This document shows, piece after piece, positions 1-7,856 of a DNA stretch of 46,759 bases. Origin of the DNA: JALQTD01 sp964390365 (GTDB lineage: Bacteria; Bacteroidota; Bacteroidia; Flavobacteriales_D; Sanyastnellaceae); assembly GCA_964390365.1 (NCBI GenBank), contig CAYMHW010000008.1, positions 1 to 46,759 of the forward strand, read 5' to 3'. Both the position numbers and the translations under genes were made by a program. Position 1 is the stretch's first letter. Each line of letters starts with the position of its first letter. Below the pieces are notes generated by a model. It was not told the DNA's origin. It did no database searches and saw only the letters and a list, made by a program, of their open reading frames with translations.

Positions 1-668
1 TGCGTGACGGACGTCGCGAGGTTGATGGCCGAAGTCGCCACCACGTCGTCGATGCCGCGGGGCAACAACTGGTAACCGCCGAAACCGTCAAAGCTGAACT
101 GCGACACGATGCCGTACAGGTCGACTTCGCCCGCGGACAGCACCTGCCCGACGAGCTCGTTCGAGGTGCGCACGTAGATGACGCCGTCCTCGCCTGAAGC
201 GGAGAAGCTGTAGGTGTTGTTCCCGGAAATGATTTGGCCTCCGTTCGTGAACATCGCGCCTTGGATGTAGACGAGCTGGCCCTCGAGCGACTCGTTCATC
301 TGAGCGGGCGTGATGGCCTGCGGCTCGGGAAGGGGATTGCCCGTGGAGAGCACTTCGACGTTGGAGATGTTGGCCGAACCGACTTCGAGCAAGCCGTTGT
401 ATTCGGTCAATTCCGCCGTCATCGTCAGCTCATCGCCCGGTTGCGGATCGGGCCAGCCGCTCCAGTCCCCACCGGGGTACAGGGCGATGCCCGCGGTTTC
501 GTCTTGGAGGTAGCGCACGGAACCGAGGTTCGCGTCCGAGGTCACGATGCCCGTGACGGTGACGACGTCGCCCACGTTGTAGTTCGTGCGCGCGTCGAGG
601 ATGGAAGTTTGCGCGAGGACCGCAAGGGGCGCTGCCGCGAGCAAAGAAAGGAGGATGCGTTTCATCAT
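1..668 (-). CDS. Secreted OB-fold (DUF5689-like) protein, partial
   Basis: Only the first 222 residues are inside the window; the gene continues past the left edge. It starts at ATG 668 (a second ATG follows at once at 665) with a clear signal peptide (KRILLSLLAAAPLAVLAQ). Behind it comes an OB-fold pattern: NYNVGDVVTVTGIVTSD, then RYLQDETAGIALYPG, and a second similar unit with EGQLVYIQGAMFTNGG and VIYVRTSNELVGQ. This matches the DUF5689 / nuclease-associated OB-fold proteins that Bacteroidota export. It lies 20 bases behind the TonB receptor gene and is probably in its operon, so it may be a surface or secreted partner of that receptor. The function is not determined, and the missing C-terminus could hold a T9SS tail or another domain. 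Confidence 0.72.
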   Translation of the reverse strand, partial: MMKRILLSLLAAAPLAVLAQTSILDARTNYNVGDVVTVTGIVTSDANLGSVRYLQDETAGIALYPGGDWSGWPDPQPGDELTMTAELTEYNGLLEVGSANISNVEVLSTGNPLPEPQAITPAQMNESLEGQLVYIQGAMFTNGGQIISGNNTYSFSASGEDGVIYVRTSNELVGQVLSAGEVDLYGIVSQFSFDGFGGYQLLPRGIDDVVATSAINLATSVT

Positions 669-688
669 CGTTGCAAGGATTGGTCGAG

Positions 689-3600
689 TTAGAACCGGAC
701 GCGCACGCTGAAGTTCGTGCGGAACGGATAGCCCATGTAGACGGAGCTCGAAGCCGCGTCGAAGTTGTTTTGGGTGAAGGCGTAGTTGCGTTCGGGATCG
801 GTGAAGTACCACTGGCCGAAGGCGTCGTTGTTTTGGGCGTTGCCGATGAACGTCGTGTTGAGCACATTGAACAGGCTCAAGCGGAAGTCCAAATTCGATT
901 CCCCCACGTCCATGTTGTACCCCGCGTGCACCTCGAACTGCCCATAAGACGGAATCTGCCAGCTCTGCCGGCCCGCGTTTTCGCCGTTCAGAGAGAACGG
1001 ATCGAAGTCCGAGAAGTACCGGTCAAACCATGTAAAGCGCGGCTTCACGTACCACTTCTTGTGGAAGTAGCGCAGCGCAATCGAGTACGAACTCTGCGGC
1101 GCATCGCCCACCGAAACCCCGGCCGCATCGTATTCCACCGAGGCCACCGTTCCGTCCTGGTTCAAGTAGGGGAGGTTTGTCAGGTCGTCAAGGAGCACCA
1201 AGCTGTCCTCCGAGCTCGTCCACTTCCAATCGCCGTACGAGGCGTACCCTTCGAGGGTCCACTTCGAGTTCAACTGAATGGCGCCGTCCATCTCAAGCCC
1301 GCGGTGCAACGCGCTCATCGAGTTCACGTTCGCCCGAACGATGTCGCCTTCCACGGTTTCAAAGCGGAGCAAGGACTGCAGCGGGCGGTTGTTCCAAACC
1401 GTCCAATACCCGTTCACGTTGAACGACCACGGGTGCTTGCTGTAGCTGTAGCCGAGTTCGATGGATTGGATGATTTCGTTCTTCGTGTTGCCCACGAACT
1501 TGTTCTCGAAGTCCACCACGTTGCGGAACACAGGCGTGCGGTTGAGGTAACCGAGGTTGAGGAACGCGTTGGAGTATTCGCTCAGGTTGTAGTTGCCGCC
1601 CGCCTTGACCGTGAAGCCGGGGATCCACTTCCAGCCGGAGGTGGAGTACTCGGTGTTGGCGTCGCCGTGGCGGACCGCGGTGAGGCCCGAAAGGGTGTCG
1701 CCGTCGACGACCCAGCCGCCGGCGAGTTGCTCGACTTCGTCCTCATCGAAGATTTGGCCTACACCTTCCGCGAGATCCGGGCCCACGAGCATCAACTCGC
1801 CCACCGACAGCGCCTGCGTGTAGCGCTCGCCGTTCACGTTCACATCCAACGGCGCGAAGTAATCCACGGCCTTGTAGCCCTGGTAAACTCCCGACACGTT
1901 GACGAACGCGTTGTACAGGTAGCCCTTGTACTCGAACAGCGCGAACGCTCCGGCCCACCGCACGAAGGCGTCGTTGTGGTAGCCCAATTTGTCGCCCACC
2001 CGGCGCATCTTCGATTCGGCGTTGGCGTCGCGGTTGTCCACCGCGTAGTCGCCGCCGAGCAGGTCATAGACCTCGCCATAATGCTCGCCTTGATACAAGC
2101 GCGCATCGAGTCCGCCGGAGATCGTCACCTTTTCCGAGGTTTCGTGGCGGAAGGTGGACAGGGCGCCGTACCAATAGTGGTTGTTGTAGAGCTTGCGCAG
2201 GAAGCGCCCGGATTTGAGCAGCTCGGTGGAGTACGTCGGGTCGATGGGCGGGCCGAAAATGCCGCCGATGGTGTTCGAGGCGTAGAACTTTTCGAAGTCG
2301 ACTTGGCCGTCGGACGTGTAGTCGCCCGCGCCGAGGGCGTTCTCGAGCCGGGTGCCGCCACCGTAGCCGTACGAAGCGTACAACATGTTGGAAATGTACA
2401 GTTTATCAGTCACGCGCCAGTTGTGGCGGAAGCTGAACAGCGGCTTGTGGTACTGGTTTTCGCGCTCGTATTTGACTTCGCCGTTGAGCAGGCCCCAGTG
2501 CGTGTTGTAGCCCAAACCATAACTCACCACCCCCGTCGTATCAATGAAATCCAACGAAGCCGCATGCGCCTCAAATTCCTGGACGTTCTCGAACCCAAAC
2601 TGCGCATTCAGGTTGTCATAGGCTTCCGCTTCTTCTGCCGCGAGGAGCGTGTCGTTGTTGAAGATCGCGTCGTAGCCGACCGCGTATTCCCGCAACCGCT
2701 CGTATTCCGTGCTGGTGCCTTGGAACAAGGACCGAGCGTACTCGCGGTCGTACGTGGCGATGCGCTGCTTGTACGAGCGCGACGCATTCGACGAGGGGCT
2801 GCCCGTGGCGCTGAGCGAAAACGTGTGGTTCCCGATGGCCTTTTGCAGCTTCGCGTAATAGAAGAAGGACCGGTTGTAGTCTTGGTCGAAGTAGCCCTGT
2901 CGATTTTGGAAGCTGCCGCTGAGCGTGTAGCCCCAGCCGCTGGAGAGGCGACCGCTCGTGTGGCCGATGGACGTCCTCGTGAATCCGAAGCTGCCGACCT
3001 CCTGTTTGACGGACGTTTTGCGCGCGCTCTCAATGCCTTGCGTGACGATGTTCACCGTTCCGCCGATGGCCGGCAAGGCGAGTTTGCTGGCACCCAGTCC
3101 GCGCTGCACTTGCATGGTCTGCGTGACGAGGTCCAAACCGAACCAGTTGTTCCAAAACACCGCCCCGCTTTCCATGTCGTTCACCGGCACCCCATCCACG
3201 AGGACCGAAACGTTGCGCTGCTTGAAGCCGCGGATGGAAATGCTCGGCCCGTCGTTGTCCGAACCGGTGGGCGTGGCGTACACGCCCGGCGTCGTGTTCA
3301 AGATCATCGGAATCGGCTGCGAACCGAGTTCCTCTTGGATTTGCAAGGGCTTGATGTTCGAGAACGCCACCGGGGTTTCCCGCTCGATGGCCACGTCCGC
3401 GATGACTTGCGCTTCCTGCAAAACGATGGTCGCCATTTTGAAGTCCTGCCGCACGGTCGGTGCGTTCACCTCGAGCTGGATGCGTTGCTGCTCGTAGCCC
3501 ACGTACGAAACGTTCACCGTGTAGGTGCCGTAGGGCAGTTCCGCCTCGTATCGTCCGTCGAAGTCGGTCATGTAGCCGGTGGCGCCGATGACCACGGCAG

Positions 3601-3739
3601 CTTGGATCAACGTTTCGCCGGTGATGGCGTCGGAGACCGTCCCGAAGACCTTACCGGTTTGACCGGAGGCCGGAAGCAGGGCGCCGAAAAGGAGGGCGAC
3701 CAACCCGAAGGCAGCTCGCCAGATGCTGGACTTCATCAT
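689..3739 (-). CDS. TonB-dependent outer-membrane receptor with carboxypeptidase-like regulatory domain
   Basis: A 1016-residue outer-membrane active transporter. Residues 1-26 are a signal peptide. Residues about 28-110 are a CarboxypepD-reg-like beta-sandwich (GKVFGTVSDAITGETLIQ, DGRYEAELPYGTY). The plug follows at about 130-245 (QPIPMILNTTPGVY, SISIRGFKQRNVSVLVDGVP, GGTVNIVTQGIE), and the rest is a 22-strand-type barrel ending in the aromatic residue of SVRVRF. There is no SusD-like gene beside it, so it is not a standard polysaccharide-utilisation pair. The neighbours on both sides are secreted proteins: a lamin-tail protein 7 bases upstream and an OB-fold protein 20 bases downstream. The substrate cannot be read from the sequence. 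The family call is firm. Confidence 0.95.
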   Translation of the reverse strand: MMKSSIWRAAFGLVALLFGALLPASGQTGKVFGTVSDAITGETLIQAAVVIGATGYMTDFDGRYEAELPYGTYTVNVSYVGYEQQRIQLEVNAPTVRQDFKMATIVLQEAQVIADVAIERETPVAFSNIKPLQIQEELGSQPIPMILNTTPGVYATPTGSDNDGPSISIRGFKQRNVSVLVDGVPVNDMESGAVFWNNWFGLDLVTQTMQVQRGLGASKLALPAIGGTVNIVTQGIESARKTSVKQEVGSFGFTRTSIGHTSGRLSSGWGYTLSGSFQNRQGYFDQDYNRSFFYYAKLQKAIGNHTFSLSATGSPSSNASRSYKQRIATYDREYARSLFQGTSTEYERLREYAVGYDAIFNNDTLLAAEEAEAYDNLNAQFGFENVQEFEAHAASLDFIDTTGVVSYGLGYNTHWGLLNGEVKYERENQYHKPLFSFRHNWRVTDKLYISNMLYASYGYGGGTRLENALGAGDYTSDGQVDFEKFYASNTIGGIFGPPIDPTYSTELLKSGRFLRKLYNNHYWYGALSTFRHETSEKVTISGGLDARLYQGEHYGEVYDLLGGDYAVDNRDANAESKMRRVGDKLGYHNDAFVRWAGAFALFEYKGYLYNAFVNVSGVYQGYKAVDYFAPLDVNVNGERYTQALSVGELMLVGPDLAEGVGQIFDEDEVEQLAGGWVVDGDTLSGLTAVRHGDANTEYSTSGWKWIPGFTVKAGGNYNLSEYSNAFLNLGYLNRTPVFRNVVDFENKFVGNTKNEIIQSIELGYSYSKHPWSFNVNGYWTVWNNRPLQSLLRFETVEGDIVRANVNSMSALHRGLEMDGAIQLNSKWTLEGYASYGDWKWTSSEDSLVLLDDLTNLPYLNQDGTVASVEYDAAGVSVGDAPQSSYSIALRYFHKKWYVKPRFTWFDRYFSDFDPFSLNGENAGRQSWQIPSYGQFEVHAGYNMDVGESNLDFRLSLFNVLNTTFIGNAQNNDAFGQWYFTDPERNYAFTQNNFDAASSSVYMGYPFRTNFSVRVRF

Positions 3740-3746
3740 GCCGCAA

Positions 3747-4676
3747 TCACTTCACCCACCAGCGGTGCGCAAACGACACGCCGCCTTCCATGTGGATGTT
3801 CACGATGTAAGCGCCCGCCGGCAACCCGGGGACTTCCACCACCGCCCGCTCGATGCGGTTGACTTGCGCGTCGTGCACGAGCTGACCGGCCGCCGTGTGG
3901 ACCGTGATGCGCTCGACCGGCAGGTTCGCCGTGATTTCGAAGGTGCCGTTGCTGCTCGGGTTGGGGAAGAGCTGAGCTTCCGGGCGCACGCGCAGGGCCT
4001 CCACGCTGTTGCCGCCGCATGCGCAGGCGTGCATGCCGAGGTTGTCCCAGGTGTTCACGGACAAGGTGTCCCATTCGAGGAACGTGTCAAAGGCCAAAGG
4101 CGGCAACGTCACGCCCCCCGTCACCTCGAACTTCCGACGCAACGTGTGGTTCGACGTCAGCCACGTGGCACCGTCGCCCACGTCCACAAAGCCGTTTTCT
4201 GCGTCGTTCGTCCACGCCGCACCCGGGTCTTCGCCCGGCTTGCCGAAGATGTCGACGACCTGGTTGCCGTTCTTGATCAGGACGAGCGCGTCGTCGCCGT
4301 TCATGTACGTCGGAGCGGGGTAGGGGTTGTCGAGCTGGTCCGCGTAGGCTTGCATTTCAGGATCCACCATCGGGCTCGTGGCGCCGCCGCCGAGGTCGAC
4401 GTCTTCGGTTTGGCCATTCACCAAAACCCACGTGCCATACGCCGGAATGGTGCCGATCAAATTCGTCTCATCCGTCATGCCTGCCTCGCCGTTCGACCAA
4501 CGCTGCAACACGTACGGCCCCAAATCAATCGGGCTGCCGGTCGGATTGAAGAACTCAAGGCCTTTGTTGTTGCCCGTTCCTTCGCAGTATTCGGAGATGA
4601 ACAGCTCCGTGCACTGCGCGCTGGCAGCGGCGGGAGCGAGGAGGGCCAAAACGGCCAAAGAGGTAACAATGCGCAT
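3747..4676 (-). CDS. Lamin-tail domain protein with T9SS type A sorting tail
   Basis: Length 309 residues. I start it at ATG 4676 because this places a proper signal peptide (MRIVTSLAVLALLAPAAASA) at the N-terminus; the frame is open 57 bases further up but that extension looks like leader DNA. Residues about 22-190 form a lamin-tail domain (ELFISEYCEGTGNNKGLEFF, GTWVLVNGQTEDVDL, GDDALVLIKNGNQVVDIFG), common in Bacteroidota secreted nucleases and adhesins. Residues about 235-309 are a T9SS sorting domain (LFPNPSSNGTFEI, ITVHTAAGQLVHD, GLPAGAYIVNI), so it should be exported through the outer membrane and anchored or released by the T9SS. It is first in a probable operon with the TonB receptor. 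No catalytic domain is visible. Confidence 0.88.
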   Translation of the reverse strand: MRIVTSLAVLALLAPAAASAQCTELFISEYCEGTGNNKGLEFFNPTGSPIDLGPYVLQRWSNGEAGMTDETNLIGTIPAYGTWVLVNGQTEDVDLGGGATSPMVDPEMQAYADQLDNPYPAPTYMNGDDALVLIKNGNQVVDIFGKPGEDPGAAWTNDAENGFVDVGDGATWLTSNHTLRRKFEVTGGVTLPPLAFDTFLEWDTLSVNTWDNLGMHACACGGNSVEALRVRPEAQLFPNPSSNGTFEITANLPVERITVHTAAGQLVHDAQVNRIERAVVEVPGLPAGAYIVNIHMEGGVSFAHRWWVK

Positions 4677-4738
4677 CGTGGATGGATTTGATGGATGTAG
4701 AAACGGCGCGAAATTAAAGGAACTTTGGCCCAAAACCG

Positions 4739-5104
4739 ATGACCGTGCGCAATTTGCACCTCGACGAACTCCGCGACCATTGCCTCGCCAAGCCCGCCGT
4801 CAGCGAGCACTTCCCCTTCGACGCCTCCACCCTCGTCTTCAAAGTGGCAGGAAAACTATTCGCCCTCTGCGACGTCGACGACTTCACGGGCATCAACCTC
4901 AAGTGCGAACCGGAACACGCCCTGGAGCTCCGCGAACGCTACGACGCGGTGGCCCCGGGCTGGCACATGAACAAGGCGCACTGGAACACCGTGGCGGTGG
5001 ACAGCGACGCCTCGCGCGTGGAGATCCTGAAGTGGGTGGACGATTCCTACGCCCTCGTCGTGGCCTCGCTCACCCGCAAGGCGCGCGCGGAACACGGCCT
5101 TTGA
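4739..5104 (+). CDS. MmcQ/YjbR family protein
   Basis: A 121-residue cytosolic protein of the YjbR (cyaY-like, double-wing DNA-binding fold) family. Typical features are the N-terminal AVSEHFPFDASTLVFKVAGK, then FALCDVDDFTGINLKCEPE, the conserved MNKAHWNTV segment, and the C-terminal ILKWVDDSYALVVASL. Length fits the family (about 115-125). Members are suspected DNA-binding proteins but no role is established. It is divergent from the lamin-tail gene across 62 bases and lies 14 bases before the symporter gene, which seems to have its own promoter box overlapping the end of this gene. Confidence 0.9.
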   Translation: MTVRNLHLDELRDHCLAKPAVSEHFPFDASTLVFKVAGKLFALCDVDDFTGINLKCEPEHALELRERYDAVAPGWHMNKAHWNTVAVDSDASRVEILKWVDDSYALVVASLTRKARAEHGL

Positions 5105-5106
5105 CG

Positions 5107-5118
5107 TATCCTTGCGGC
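5107..5118 (+). promoter_or_regulatory. -7 box abutting the symporter start (TATCCTTG, 4 bases, ATG)
   Basis: TATCCTTG at 5107-5114, then CGGC and the ATG at 5119. It resembles the Bacteroidota -7 element TAnnTTTG with the same 4-base gap to ATG seen at six other genes in this window. If used, transcription would begin at or next to the start codon. No good -33 TTTG is visible. Confidence 0.5.
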
Positions 5119-6879
5119 ATGCAGTTGTCACCATTGGATTGGGCGATCATCGCCGCGTATTTCGCCCTCGCTTTGGCGGTGGGGGCTTGGGCCAGTCGCC
5201 AGAATGCAGGCGGCGCCCGCGGATTTTTCCTCGCTGGAGGCCAAATGCCCTGGTGGCTCCTCGGCGTCAGCATGGTCGCCACCACCTTCTCTACCGATAC
5301 GCCCAACCTCGTAACGGGCCTCGTCCGCGAGCAAGGCGTAGCTGGCAACTGGGGGTGGTGGGCCTTCCTGCTCACGGGCATGCTCACGGTCTTCGTCTAC
5401 GCCCGCCTGTGGCACCGCAGCGGCGTCCTCACCGATATCGCCTTCTACGAACTGCGGTACAGCGGCCCGGCTGCGGCCTTTCTCCGCGGCTTCCGCGCCC
5501 TTTACCTCGGACTGGTCTTCAACGTGCTCGTCATGGGCACGGTCTCCTTGGCCGCCATCAAACTCGGCGGCATCTTGCTCGGATGGCCGGGGTGGCTGAC
5601 GTTGCTCGTGACCGGGGCCATCACGCTGGCGTACAGTGCGTGGGGGGGATTGCGGGCGGTGATCCTGACCGATTTCGTGCAGTTCTTTCTGGCGATGGTG
5701 GGATCGGTTTGGGCGTGCGTGTACGTGCTGGGATTGCCGGAAATCGGTGGGCTGGAGGCGCTGTTGGCGCACGAGGCGGTGGCGCCTTTGACGCCGATGT
5801 TGCCGGACTTCGGCAATCCTGGGGTGTGGGTGCCGGTGTTGCTCGTGCCGCTCGCGGTGCAGTGGTGGGCGAGCTATTATCCGGGGGCCGAACCCGGGGG
5901 CGGCGGGTACATCGCGCAACGGATGTTCAGCGCGCGGTCGGAAGGGGATGCGGTGGGGGCGACGTTGTTTTTCAACGTGGCGCATTATGCGTTGCGGCCG
6001 TGGCCGTGGATTTTGATTGCGCTCGCTTCCGTCATTGTGTTTCCCACGTTGGACTCGCTGCGGGCCGCGTTTCCGGACGTGGAAGCGAGCAAGGTCGGGC
6101 ATGACCTCGCGTATCCGGCGATGCTGTCGCTGCTGCCGTCTGGGTTGTTGGGGCTGGTGGCGGCGTCGTTGCTCGCGGCGTTCATGAGCACCATGTCGAC
6201 GCAGCTGAATTTGGGCGCCAGTTACCTCGTGAATGACTTTTATGTGCGGTTTTTGAAGCCGGATGCGAGCGAACGGGAACAGGTGCAGGCCGGGCGCCTC
6301 GCGACGCTCGTGAGCATGGTGCTGGGGTGCGGCCTCGGGCTGGTGCTGACGGATGCGGGCCAAGCCTTCAACCTGCTTCTGCTCATCGGGGCCGGCACGG
6401 GCGGACTGTTCATCCTGAGGTGGTTCTGGTGGCGCATCAATGCGTGGACGGAAATTGTGGCGATGGTGGGGTCGCTCGTTGTGGCGGGGTATTTCACCTT
6501 CGTGCACGATGCGCTGGCGGCGGAGCCCGTGGCGTTGGTCCCGCCGTTGGCGGGGCACATGAAGTTGGTGTGGGGGGCGGTGTTGACCACGGCGATTTGG
6601 GTCGTGGGGACGCTGGTGACGCCGCCGGAGCAGGAGGAGACGTTGCGGCGGTTCGTGGAGCGGGTGCGGCCGGGTGGGCCGGGGTGGCGGCGGTTTGGGC
6701 ACGAGGGCGCTTGGGCCGTGCCGCAGGGGGTGCTGGCGATGGTGCTGGGGAGTGCGGCGGTGTATGCCGCGCTGTTTGCCGTCGGGAGCGCGCTGTATGG
6801 GGATGGCGGGCAGGCGGCGGTGTTGGGCGCGGGGGCGGTGGTCGCCGGATGGGGAACGTGGCGGTGGGGGCTGCGGTGA
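5119..6879 (+). CDS. Sodium:solute symporter family transporter
   Basis: A 586-residue inner-membrane transporter of the SSS (SLC5, LeuT-fold) family. The start at ATG 5119 gives the usual short N-terminus and first helix (LDWAIIAAYFALALAVGAWA). Family marks are GFFLAGGQMPWWLLGVSMVATTFSTDTPN near the unwound TM1, AYSAWGGLRAVILTDFVQFF near residue 175, and LVAASLLAAFMSTMSTQLNLGASYLVNDFY near 350, which carries the Na2-site Ser/Thr pattern. About 13-14 hydrophobic segments can be counted. It opens the four-gene operon with a sugar kinase, a nucleotidyltransferase and a hexosaminidase, so a sugar or amino sugar is the likely cargo (inference from context). Confidence 0.93.
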   Translation: MQLSPLDWAIIAAYFALALAVGAWASRQNAGGARGFFLAGGQMPWWLLGVSMVATTFSTDTPNLVTGLVREQGVAGNWGWWAFLLTGMLTVFVYARLWHRSGVLTDIAFYELRYSGPAAAFLRGFRALYLGLVFNVLVMGTVSLAAIKLGGILLGWPGWLTLLVTGAITLAYSAWGGLRAVILTDFVQFFLAMVGSVWACVYVLGLPEIGGLEALLAHEAVAPLTPMLPDFGNPGVWVPVLLVPLAVQWWASYYPGAEPGGGGYIAQRMFSARSEGDAVGATLFFNVAHYALRPWPWILIALASVIVFPTLDSLRAAFPDVEASKVGHDLAYPAMLSLLPSGLLGLVAASLLAAFMSTMSTQLNLGASYLVNDFYVRFLKPDASEREQVQAGRLATLVSMVLGCGLGLVLTDAGQAFNLLLLIGAGTGGLFILRWFWWRINAWTEIVAMVGSLVVAGYFTFVHDALAAEPVALVPPLAGHMKLVWGAVLTTAIWVVGTLVTPPEQEETLRRFVERVRPGGPGWRRFGHEGAWAVPQGVLAMVLGSAAVYAALFAVGSALYGDGGQAAVLGAGAVVAGWGTWRWGLR

Positions 6880-7856
6880 ACGCGTTTGTGGCGGAGGCGC
6901 CGGGGCGCGTGTGTTTGTTCGGGGAGCACCAGGATTATTTGGGGTGGCCGGTGGTGGCGGGCGCCATTGATTTGACGTGCCAAATCCAATTCCACCGCAC
7001 CCCATCCGACCGCCTCGAGCTCGACTTGCCCGACATCGCGGCGCACGCCCACTGGCCCGAACCGCCGACCGGGAGGCCCTTCGATTACCTGTCGGCGGCA
7101 TGGGCGGCCGAGCCCGTGACGGGGTGGCGGGCGACGGTGCGCGGCACCCTGCCCCGCGCGGCTGGGGCGAGCAGTTCGACCGCGCTGGTGACCGCGTTCG
7201 TGGCGGGCTTGGCGCACGCGGCGGGGCGGGCGATGGCGGCTTCGGATTTGGCCTGCGCAGCCCACCACGCCGAGGTCACTTCCCAAGGCGAACCCGGGGG
7301 CCAAATGGATCACCTGGCCATCGCCCACGGCGGCCTCCACGCCTTCCACTTCGACGGCCGCCCGCCCGAGCGCCTGCCGATTCCCGATGCGGCCTGCCTG
7401 CTCATCGACACCCACGAACCCAAGGCCACCCTGGCCATCCTGCATCACGCAAAAGCCCGGCGCATCGCACTCGTGGCCGCTCCCCAAACGGCCACCTCCG
7501 ACGCCGATCGCGCCCTCCTCGCGGCCACGGAAGCCAGCCGCGACCGCTCGGCCGAGGGGACCGCCGCCCTCCGCTCCGGCGCCCTCCCCGCCGTCGGCGC
7601 TGCCCTCAACGCCCACCACGCCTTCCTTCGCGACACCCTCGGCGTCAGCACCCCCCGCCTCGAAGCCGCCCTCGAAGCCGCCGCCCAACACGGCGCCTAC
7701 GGCGGCAAACTCAACGGGAGCGGCGGCGGCGGCACGGCCGTGGTCCTCGCTCCCCACGACCGCGTAGCCCCCATGATGCAAGCCATCCGCGCCACGGGCT
7801 CCACGCCCTACCTTGTGCAACTCGGCGCCCCCGGCGCCCACATCCGCCCCGCATGA
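6849..7856 (+). CDS. GHMP-family sugar kinase (galactokinase-like)
   Basis: A cytosolic kinase of about 335 residues with all three GHMP motifs: APGRVCLFGEHQDYLG (substrate loop as in galactokinase), PRAAGASSSTALVTAF (phosphate-binding loop), and GGKLNGSGGGGTAVVL (C-terminal glycine motif). The catalytic-Asp region reads GGQMDHLAIAHGG. Two starts are possible: ATG 6849, inside the end of the symporter gene, or GTG 6876, which overlaps the symporter stop as GTGA and leaves a more usual short N-terminus. The 3' end overlaps the next gene as ATGA. Galactokinases and N-acetylgalactosamine kinases phosphorylate C1 and share the GEHxDY motif. With a GH20 enzyme and a nucleotidyltransferase in the operon, the substrate may be an N-acetylhexosamine (inference). 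Confidence 0.88.
   Translation: MGNVAVGAAVNAFVAEAPGRVCLFGEHQDYLGWPVVAGAIDLTCQIQFHRTPSDRLELDLPDIAAHAHWPEPPTGRPFDYLSAAWAAEPVTGWRATVRGTLPRAAGASSSTALVTAFVAGLAHAAGRAMAASDLACAAHHAEVTSQGEPGGQMDHLAIAHGGLHAFHFDGRPPERLPIPDAACLLIDTHEPKATLAILHHAKARRIALVAAPQTATSDADRALLAATEASRDRSAEGTAALRSGALPAVGAALNAHHAFLRDTLGVSTPRLEAALEAAAQHGAYGGKLNGSGGGGTAVVLAPHDRVAPMMQAIRATGSTPYLVQLGAPGAHIRPA

Noticed and set aside
671..3862. A 1063-codon open frame on the plus strand opposite the TonB receptor
   Set aside because: It is the codon-complement shadow of a high-GC gene. The translation is rich in Val, Arg, His and Glu with no family pattern, while the minus strand encodes a complete TonB receptor.
5128..7101. A 657-codon minus-strand frame opposite the symporter
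   Set aside because: Very Arg/Pro/His-rich, no motifs, and fully covered by a real transporter gene on the plus strand.
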